From Candidatus Hydrogenedens terephthalaticus JGI OTU-1 (GTDB lineage Bacteria > Hydrogenedentota > Hydrogenedentia > Hydrogenedentales > Hydrogenedentaceae), in assembly GCA_000493945.1 (NCBI GenBank), contig AWNW01000051.1, positions 1-19,929 of the forward strand: DNA of 19,929 nt, written 5' to 3'. The notes beneath the pieces were generated by a model. The model saw only the letters and a list, made by a program, of their open reading frames with translations. It searched no databases and was not told the origin of the DNA. Of the stretch, positions 13,909 through 19,929 are shown piece by piece. A program made the translations under genes and the position numbers. Within the stretch, counting starts at the first letter, position 1; every line of letters begins with the position of its first letter.

Positions 13909-16041
13909 TTATTCTCTGTTCTTTTGTCGGATAGAAAAGTTTTTTTGAACTTTAGGGGAAATGTTAATCGTTTCCCCTTTATCTTTTTTTGGGGAGGATT
14001 CTTTTTTGCCTGATTTATAGGGGGATTCTTTATCACTTAATTCATATCCAATCGAAATTCTTTTCATCATTAATTCTTTTGCGAAATCATCCTGAATAAT
14101 ATTCCATGGGACGAATTTTTCCAGTTGCATAGTTAAATAGTTATAACATTCTTCATTTTTTAATTTTTGGGATTGTGCTTTTTGAAAGAGAAGCAATAGA
14201 TATTCAAAGTCTTCCAATCCATCACGGAACCTTTCTAATCGGATGGAGTGTAGATAGGAATCTTTTGCGGGATAAAGCAAAGTAGTCATTTGCAAAGTGT
14301 TTTGAGGTTGAAATAGGAAGGTTTCCATATTTTGTGGTCGTGAAAGAATATTACCCCATGAAATAAGAGGTGTGAGGATAATACCCCTGAAGCCATAATT
14401 CCAGCATATCCATGGGATAATACGGGACTCAATAGGTGCGGTGTCATAACGAAGTGAAGGGTATTGTCCTGGATTAACCCATAGCCAGGGTGTTATTACG
14501 GGAGCCATACGGGGTTCTTTATTCTGTCCATTGGAGTTCAATCGAATTTCTTGAATATACACGAATTCCCCTTTTTTTATTCGGGGAAATTCAAATCGGA
14601 TAGCAGCAAAATCAGGATTGTATTTAAAAGTTCCATACGAGATAGCAGGGTCAAACAGTGTCCCTGCTACATGTTTCCAATTTACGGAGGATGTTAGAAA
14701 ATGGATACCATCTCTTGAAGTCAAGACATCTATGGATTGAGGAGTTTGAGCGGGACCCCAAATAATGGTTATTTTTTCTCCGATTGTTTTTTCTTTTAAT
14801 TGAATCTCTAACCATTCTTTTTTGCCTTCTTTTTCAGCAGGGTAAGATAACCATCCTGTATATAAGCAGGCATCTATGGCTTGCCATGGTGAGCATAAAA
14901 TAGGGGGATAAGAACCGGGAATAAAACCGGCAGTTGAAGAGGAGACCGACTTAATAGGAAGTGTATTCTCATCTGCGATAGATAAACCTTTTGCCAATCG
15001 CTCCATTAATCCTGGTGAGAAAGAAGAAAAAGGTAAAGCCCAGATGTCTGTATAAAAATTATATTGGGGTAAGGGAAGACCACACAAAACCCTTACCACA
15101 AAAGGAAGTTGTTCGGATATGGAATTTAAGTATCGCCTCAATGAGTCATGTTGTCCGGTATCGTTGGGTATAAAGAAAATAGATCCCATCGTAATGTTAT
15201 TGATGTTCCTTATGTCGTTTATCTTATTTTCTTCATTTTGGGATAATGTGCGAACAGTTTCGAGAGGACCTGGAGGCAATAATAAAGGTGTTATATCTAT
15301 AAAGTCTTGAGAATTATATTCTTTGATAAGATGAACATAGTTTTTCCATAAACCTTCGGGAATAGGAAAAGTATCTGTGTTAAGGTTTTGTAGATAAGAG
15401 CCTAATGAAAGATTAAGCCGTTTGTCATGTATAAAACTGAAAAAGTTTTTCCAAAAATCATCGGTAGATGCAGATTGTGGATTTGTTAATAGTAATGTTT
15501 GCCAATCTAAAAAACTAATGGCATGTAAGGAAGGTGTTTGCGGAATTTCGAAATCAAAGACCTCAATGGTTACAGGAATGCGCTTCAGTTTTTTTTCTTC
15601 CACATTAATTTGTAACTCTGTTTTATATATTCCTGTTTTTATATCTCGGGGGATTTTGAAGGTTATCCAGAGAACCGTTTTTTGCCCTTTTAAGAGACTA
15701 AACGGTTGGAAAGGTTTTAATATATCTAAAAATACACGGCTTCGGTCCATGCCCCCTTGTGGGAGAGGAACACCTTGAATAGGTAATATCTGATATAGCA
15801 ATGGATTAGGGAAATTTTCTGGCAATTTGTCGAAGGAAATAGATACATTATTCAGGTCGTTTTTATCAGTAAAAATATGAACCTGAAAAGACTCTTCTTC
15901 TCCTTTAGCAGCAAAAATTTGTACTTCGTAATGGGAATGAGGGGAAGGTTGGGCAAGATTGGTAGATACCCATGACGGCTCTATCCAGATATTTGCACCC
16001 TGAATAAGTGTATTTAGTAGCAATAAAATATTTATAATCAT
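13909..16041 (-). CDS. Secreted DUF4091 protein with inserted discoidin-like domain
   Basis: The protein has 710 residues. Residues 1-15 ('MIINILLLLNTLIQGA') form a signal peptide, weakly charged at the start. Residues about 18-170 are an N-terminal beta region of the type found before DUF4091 ('AAKGEEESFQVHIF', 'VLWITFKIPRDIKTGIYKTEL'). Residues about 175-350 look like part of a TIM-barrel-like region. Residues about 370-505 resemble an F5/8 type C (discoidin) carbohydrate-binding domain ('DACLYTGWLSYP', 'RFEFPR..EFVYIQEIRL'). The DUF4091 core follows with 'IIPWICWNYGFRGIIL' (W544) and 'IRLERFRDGLEDFEYLLLL' (D607). DUF4091 proteins are predicted glycoside-hydrolase-like, and I cannot name catalytic residues. 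The tail (about 655-710) is charged and Lys/Ser-rich. No clear ribosome-binding site precedes the ATG. It diverges from the histidine kinase gene. Confidence 0.82.
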   Translation of the reverse strand: MIINILLLLNTLIQGANIWIEPSWVSTNLAQPSPHSHYEVQIFAAKGEEESFQVHIFTDKNDLNNVSISFDKLPENFPNPLLYQILPIQGVPLPQGGMDRSRVFLDILKPFQPFSLLKGQKTVLWITFKIPRDIKTGIYKTELQINVEEKKLKRIPVTIEVFDFEIPQTPSLHAISFLDWQTLLLTNPQSASTDDFWKNFFSFIHDKRLNLSLGSYLQNLNTDTFPIPEGLWKNYVHLIKEYNSQDFIDITPLLLPPGPLETVRTLSQNEENKINDIRNINNITMGSIFFIPNDTGQHDSLRRYLNSISEQLPFVVRVLCGLPLPQYNFYTDIWALPFSSFSPGLMERLAKGLSIADENTLPIKSVSSSTAGFIPGSYPPILCSPWQAIDACLYTGWLSYPAEKEGKKEWLEIQLKEKTIGEKITIIWGPAQTPQSIDVLTSRDGIHFLTSSVNWKHVAGTLFDPAISYGTFKYNPDFAAIRFEFPRIKKGEFVYIQEIRLNSNGQNKEPRMAPVITPWLWVNPGQYPSLRYDTAPIESRIIPWICWNYGFRGIILTPLISWGNILSRPQNMETFLFQPQNTLQMTTLLYPAKDSYLHSIRLERFRDGLEDFEYLLLLFQKAQSQKLKNEECYNYLTMQLEKFVPWNIIQDDFAKELMMKRISIGYELSDKESPYKSGKKESSPKKDKGETINISPKVQKNFSIRQKNRE

Positions 16042-16069
16042 TTTTATAGTCTTATAATTGTTATTCTAA

Positions 16070-16097
16070 TTGATTGCGTATATATAATAACTATAAT
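16070..16097 (+). promoter_or_regulatory. Promoter of the hybrid histidine kinase gene
   Basis: TTGATT (16070-16075), a 16-base spacer and a perfect TATAAT (16092-16097) give a start near 16104 and a leader of about 31 bases. On the opposite strand TTGACT (16099-16104) with TATACG (16077-16082) could serve the DUF4091 gene and would overlap it. Confidence 0.5.
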
Positions 16098-16135
16098 TAG
16101 TCAAGATTTGGTAAACAAAAGATAAAGGGATACGA

Positions 16136-18556
16136 ATGGAGATAGAAGAGTTCTTAAAAAAAACAAAAGAAGAACTGGTAAATGAAATACTTCATTGGAA
16201 ATCGCAGGCGGAAGAGATAAAAAATATTTTAACAGGTCAGCAAAAAAAGTTTTATACCCTTTCAGATTTACAACCATTATTTCAAAGTATGAGTGCTATT
16301 GATACAGCAGTATATGTATCGGATATGGATACCTATGAAATATTGGCTGTGAATGAATATTTAGAAAGGATATTTGAAAAGGGGATTGTGGGGAAAAAAT
16401 GTTATGAGGTATTACAAATGGGACAAGCGGCTCCTTGTAGTTTTTGTACAAATGACCGATTACTTAATGAGAAAGGAGAGCCTAATCCCCCCTATGTATG
16501 GTTATTCCAGAATACTCGGACAGGTTCCTTTTTCCAATGTGTAGATTTTGCTATTCCATGGGAAAATGGGAAGATGGTAAGAATAGAGGTTGCCATCAAT
16601 ATAGACCGACTTATTAATATTCAGAAGGATAGGGATACTCAGGTTTCACTTACAAAAACGATAATTGAAAATATTCCTCAGGCAGTTTTTTGGAAAGATA
16701 GGAATGGTGTATTTTTAGGTTGTAATTATCAATTTGCGAAGGATGCAAATTGTTCCTCACCGGAAGAAGTAATAGGGAAAACGGATTACGACCTGCCATG
16801 GACGAAGGAAGAATCAGACGGTTTCCGTGAAATAGACCGTAGAATTATGGAAACTGGGGAGCCATTATTAAACTTTGAGGAAAAACATACAAGAGCTTCT
16901 GGAGAAGTAAGATGGCTGTATGTGAGTAAGGTTCCTTTACGAGATAGGGATGGGAATATTATTGGTGTATTGGGAACTTATGGTGATATAACGGAAATGA
17001 AAAGGGCGCAGGAAATAATATCGCATGATGAACAATTATTAAACAGTATGATGCAAACTGCACCTTTCGGTGTGGTTTTTCTCAGGAATCGGGTAATAGA
17101 GTGGTGTAATGACCGTATCTGTCAGATTTTAGGATATTCAAAGGAAGAGATGATAGGTAAATCAACACGGACTTATTATGAAACTGAGGAAGAATTTATC
17201 CGTGTAGGAAAAGAATTATACGGAAATTTAGTGGGTTATAATACGAGTTGGGTTGAAACAAAGTGGAAAAGTAAAGATGGGGAATTTGTTGATATTCGTA
17301 TTAATGCGGCATTAAGAAATCCGCAATGTCCGGAAGATGGAATTGTCGGGGGAATTATTGATATTAGGGAACAGAAAAAATTTGAGCAACAGCGTGAACA
17401 AATGCAGGAACGGATGCATCAATTGCAAAAAATTCAGAGTTTGGAAACATTGGCAGGGGGAGTGGCGCATGATTTCAATAATCTATTGATGGCTATGATA
17501 GGTAGTGCGGAACTTGCTCTTCACGAGATTCCCGAAATTTCTACTGCAAGAGAATACTTGAATAGCATTATTATTGCAGGGAAGAGGGGCTCAGAACTTG
17601 CTCAACAAATGCTTTCGTATGCGGGCAGAAAAAAATTGTTATCCAATCGTGTGAATCTAAATAAAATGGTGGAGGAGATGACACAAATTATCAAATCTTC
17701 TATTTCTAAGAAGGTAGTATTAAAATTGGAATTAGCGGAACAGTTACCATTAGTAGAAGGGGATATTACACAACTTTCGCAGGTTATTATGAATCTTGTT
17801 ATTAATGCTAATGAGGCGATTGGAAATAGAAGTGGGGTTATTATTGTAAGAACATCAGCTTCCCTTTGTGATAGTAGATATTTAGATACGCTCTTTTTAC
17901 CCGGAGAACTTAAAGAAGGTTTATATGTAGTCGTTGAAGTTGTAGATACCGGATGTGGAATGGATGAAGAAACCAAAAAACATATTTTTGAACCTTTTTA
18001 TACGACAAAATTTACAGGTCGTGGATTGGGCTTGGCTTCTGTTTTAGGGACAATCAAGAGTCATTATGGGGGGATCAAGGTTTACTCGGAAAAAGGGAAA
18101 GGGACGGCTTTTAAGATATTTTTACCGGCTATTGAGTGGATGGCTGAAAAAGACACAGTTTTCACGGAAGAAAAGAAAGAGTTACGCTATGAAGGAAAAT
18201 GTCTATTGGCTGAAGATGAAGATACTGTTCGGGCAATTACTCAACGGATGTTGGAATACTTAGGCTTTGAAGTAATATCTGCCGTTGATGGAAGAGAAGC
18301 AATTCGATTATTCAAAGAGCATAAAGACGATATTAAGTTTGCATTATTGGATTTAACAATGCCTCATGTAGATGGTGTGGAAGCATGTGAAGAGATAAAG
18401 AAAATGAGGGAGGAAATACCTGTTATTTTGACCAGTGGTTACCCTCACGAACAAATTGTCAACAAAGTAGAGATAAATTTGTTCTCAAACTATATTCAAA
18501 AACCATTTCGGTTTGAAAGTTTGAAAGAAACTATTCAGCAGGTTCTATCAAAATAA
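16136..18556 (+). CDS. Hybrid sensor histidine kinase with three PAS domains and a receiver domain
   Basis: This 806-residue cytoplasmic protein has a coiled-coil start (about 1-40) and three PAS domains (about 50-155, 165-288, 300-420). The first carries Cys89, Cys101 and Cys104 ('CYEVLQMGQAAPCSFC'), a pattern that could hold a metal or redox centre. A second coiled coil (about 415-435) leads to the HisKA helix with phosphoacceptor H445 in 'GGVAHDFNNLLMAM', the subfamily with an HDFNN H-box. The ATPase domain shows the N box ('MNLVINANEAI'), G1 ('DTGCGMD'), F box ('IFEPFYTTKF') and G2 ('GRGLGLASVLG'). Residues about 685-800 are a receiver domain with D739 ('LLDLTMPHVDG') and K789. It probably autophosphorylates at H445 and passes phosphate to D739; the final output regulator is not in the window. 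There is no membrane segment. AAAGGGA lies 5 bases before the ATG. Confidence 0.93.
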   Translation: MEIEEFLKKTKEELVNEILHWKSQAEEIKNILTGQQKKFYTLSDLQPLFQSMSAIDTAVYVSDMDTYEILAVNEYLERIFEKGIVGKKCYEVLQMGQAAPCSFCTNDRLLNEKGEPNPPYVWLFQNTRTGSFFQCVDFAIPWENGKMVRIEVAINIDRLINIQKDRDTQVSLTKTIIENIPQAVFWKDRNGVFLGCNYQFAKDANCSSPEEVIGKTDYDLPWTKEESDGFREIDRRIMETGEPLLNFEEKHTRASGEVRWLYVSKVPLRDRDGNIIGVLGTYGDITEMKRAQEIISHDEQLLNSMMQTAPFGVVFLRNRVIEWCNDRICQILGYSKEEMIGKSTRTYYETEEEFIRVGKELYGNLVGYNTSWVETKWKSKDGEFVDIRINAALRNPQCPEDGIVGGIIDIREQKKFEQQREQMQERMHQLQKIQSLETLAGGVAHDFNNLLMAMIGSAELALHEIPEISTAREYLNSIIIAGKRGSELAQQMLSYAGRKKLLSNRVNLNKMVEEMTQIIKSSISKKVVLKLELAEQLPLVEGDITQLSQVIMNLVINANEAIGNRSGVIIVRTSASLCDSRYLDTLFLPGELKEGLYVVVEVVDTGCGMDEETKKHIFEPFYTTKFTGRGLGLASVLGTIKSHYGGIKVYSEKGKGTAFKIFLPAIEWMAEKDTVFTEEKKELRYEGKCLLAEDEDTVRAITQRMLEYLGFEVISAVDGREAIRLFKEHKDDIKFALLDLTMPHVDGVEACEEIKKMREEIPVILTSGYPHEQIVNKVEINLFSNYIQKPFRFESLKETIQQVLSK

Positions 18557-18563
18557 AGAGTTA

Positions 18564-19661
18564 TTATGGGATAATCTTTTTACTCTTAAGTTCCTTATTT
18601 ATCCATTCTGCAAATAATTCGTAACATTCAGGACTTGGGTGTCCATCTAAAATTATATGTTCCTCTAAAGATTTAAGATGGGAATACTTTTCTTGTATTT
18701 CCTTTTCTTCGCAGGAAATTACCCATAAGTTCTTTTTTTCATTAAGTAAGTTCATAAAGTAATTTAGGTTAGGGCAAGTGTTTGGAGTAGAACAATGTTC
18801 GGGGTAGATAAATATTACAAAATCTAAATTAGGGAAATAAGTAGATAATTGATTCTTTGTTTCGTTCAGTAAAATATATAGGAAGTCGTAGTTTTCGTTT
18901 GTAAAAGGTGATGGGTAATCCAATTGAGTATAATTTATCATCTGTTTCACTAAAAGTGATTTGCTTAATATATTGGCAAAAGAGAACAAATAGGGATGTG
19001 TTTCCTCAAATTTGCCTTTATTAATGATTCTGTCATTAACAAATTCCAGTTTTGGTAAACAGCCGACCCATTTTGGTGCTCTGAAAATTAGGTTTAGTGT
19101 TCCTTTAAGCCTTCTTAGATGGTCAGAAATAAATGAATATATTACAACGGTGTGTTTTGGGGATATATCTGCAAAAATTTCTGATTGCGTAGACTGGAGG
19201 TATATTTCTTGCGGAGAGCCTCCTGGAATTCCGTAATTGTATACTTCAATTTCAGGATGCAGTTGTCCAAAATAATAAGGCAGGGTCTGGTTATTATTAA
19301 CTCCCGTTCCGAAAGTAAAAGAACAGCCGAAGAACAAGCAATTTATTCCTTTGTTATCAGTATTCGGTTGAGGAGTAATTCTTCTTCCTTTAGTATCGGT
19401 TTCAAAATAAAAAGTATGAGGATTATTTCCAACAGTAATTGTCCCTTCCCCTTTAATTCCCCGTGCAATTTTTCTCCCATCTTCCGAACAAATGATAATA
19501 GGGGGAGATGTAAGCATAATTCTTTCGTTATATTTGTATTTAAACCGAAGGAATATTTCAAAAGGGATAAATAATAAACAAATAAAAAGACATGTAATCA
19601 ACAAAACAGAGATGTTTATAATAAACTTTTTTATGATAATATTTTTGTTTTTTAATAACAT
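18564..19661 (-). CDS. Membrane-anchored SGNH-hydrolase-like protein
   Basis: Started at the ATG at 19659-19661, the protein has 365 residues. A Lys-rich start is followed by a long hydrophobic helix (about residues 14-34), giving a membrane anchor with the rest outside. 'LFFGCSFTFGTGV' (S114) resembles the first SGNH/GDSL block, 'NYGIPGGSPQEI' the glycine block and 'LDGHPSPECYELFAEW' (D339, H341) the last block. Such enzymes are esterases, lipases or carbohydrate acetyl-esterases; the substrate is unknown. The first block has Cys where GDSL proteins have Asp, as also seen in related 'GCSFTFG' proteins. The frame extends upstream to a TTG at 19715, but neither start has a good ribosome-binding site; the ATG is preferred because it begins right at the anchor. 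Its stop is 7 bases from that of the histidine kinase gene, tail to tail. Confidence 0.7.
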   Translation of the reverse strand: MLLKNKNIIIKKFIINISVLLITCLFICLLFIPFEIFLRFKYKYNERIMLTSPPIIICSEDGRKIARGIKGEGTITVGNNPHTFYFETDTKGRRITPQPNTDNKGINCLFFGCSFTFGTGVNNNQTLPYYFGQLHPEIEVYNYGIPGGSPQEIYLQSTQSEIFADISPKHTVVIYSFISDHLRRLKGTLNLIFRAPKWVGCLPKLEFVNDRIINKGKFEETHPYLFSFANILSKSLLVKQMINYTQLDYPSPFTNENYDFLYILLNETKNQLSTYFPNLDFVIFIYPEHCSTPNTCPNLNYFMNLLNEKKNLWVISCEEKEIQEKYSHLKSLEEHIILDGHPSPECYELFAEWINKELKSKKIIP

Positions 19662-19719
19662 TTGATAATCTACTTTTTCACCGTCAACGAAAAGAAAAAA
19701 GGGGGTGTTATACAAATAT

Positions 19720-19735
19720 GTTTATAGATATAAAC
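19720..19735. promoter_or_regulatory. 16-base palindrome in divergent intergenic region
   Basis: Two perfect 7-base arms flank a 2-base centre (GTTTATA, GA, TATAAAC). The site lies between the start of the SGNH-like gene and the promoter of the right-edge gene, where an operator would be expected. It is AT-rich, so chance is possible, and no cognate regulator is in the window. Confidence 0.3.
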
Positions 19736-19751
19736 TGTTTTTTTTTCTATA

Positions 19752-19781
19752 TTGGAATATAATTTTATATCATAATATAAA
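19752..19781 (+). promoter_or_regulatory. Candidate promoter of the right-edge gene
   Basis: TTGGAA (19752-19757), an 18-base spacer and TATAAA (19776-19781) would start transcription near 19788, about 36 bases before the ATG at 19824. Confidence 0.4.
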
Positions 19782-19823
19782 TGAATAATGAAATACGCAT
19801 GGAGTAAAAATAAAGGCTGTATA

Positions 19824-19929
19824 ATGTTTAACCGTCATATAAATATTAAGGTTGGAATTAAAATTCTATTTGTAAGTTTGCTTTTTTTATCGGAATCTTA
19901 TGGCTTTGTTATTCGTTTGACAGATGAAT
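19824..19929 (+). CDS. Start of a secreted protein (cut by right edge)
   Basis: Only 35 codons are visible, open to the window end. The ATG at 19824 has AAAGG 7 bases upstream. The translation has a Lys/Arg-bearing start ('MFNRHINIKVGIKIL'), a hydrophobic core ('FVSLLFLSES') and then 'YGFVIRLTDE', which looks like a signal peptide followed by a mature N-terminus. Nothing more can be said about its family. It diverges from the SGNH-like gene across 162 bases. Confidence 0.65.
   Translation, partial: MFNRHINIKVGIKILFVSLLFLSESYGFVIRLTDE

Noticed and set aside
18556..18587. AT-rich hairpin after the histidine kinase stop (AAGAGT/ACTCTT outer arms, ATTAT/ATAAT inner arms)
   Set aside because: The stems are short and almost free of G-C pairs, and the site overlaps the coding end of the convergent SGNH-like gene. 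Too weak to call a terminator.
19662..19715. TTG start giving 18 more residues on the SGNH-like protein
   Set aside because: No ribosome-binding site precedes it, it is a rare start codon, and it would add a non-basic tail before an otherwise normal membrane anchor.

Overview
This is an AT-rich bacterial window with eleven protein genes: nine complete, plus one cut by each edge. I saw no RNA gene, CRISPR array, transposon or phage gene. The best taxonomic clue is the large secreted protein at 7050-10853. It combines Glu-Gly ('EG') linkers with a C-terminal duplicated 'ELLRxIQFFN' dockerin-like segment, a combination I associate from memory with Candidatus Hydrogenedentota and related environmental lineages. 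This assignment is an inference; no marker gene here proves it.

Layout from left to right: a partial PAS sensor protein (-, 1-607); a secreted GH50/agarase-like glycoside hydrolase (+, 793-2919); a fusion of an alpha-L-rhamnosidase (GH78-like) with a YkuD L,D-transpeptidase (-, 2954-5791); elongation factor P (+, 5906-6472); a small possibly Sm-like protein (-, 6495-6827); the 1267-residue multidomain surface protein (+, 7050-10853) ending in a clear hairpin terminator; a D-aminoacylase-family amidohydrolase (+, 10936-12672); a secreted PHP-domain phosphoesterase (+, 12770-13891); a secreted DUF4091/discoidin-domain protein (-, 13909-16041); a hybrid PAS histidine kinase (+, 16136-18556); a membrane-anchored SGNH-hydrolase-like protein (-, 18564-19661); and the start of a secreted protein (+, 19824 to the right edge).

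The genes mostly alternate strand. Four tail-to-tail pairs are separated by only 34, 22, 17 and 7 bases, and most genes have their own plausible sigma70-type promoter, so the region looks like single-gene transcription units rather than one operon. The shared theme is a heterotrophic exoenzyme repertoire: three secreted polysaccharide-related proteins, a deacylase acting on D-amino-acid derivatives, a secreted phosphoesterase, an esterase-like protein and PAS-based sensors. EF-P and the small Sm-like candidate are housekeeping-type genes set among them.

The most unusual items are the glycosidase-transpeptidase fusion, an EF-P whose loop tip has Asn in place of the usual modifiable Lys or Arg, and the multidomain protein with dockerin-like repeats. 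I did not find a convincing new multi-gene system.
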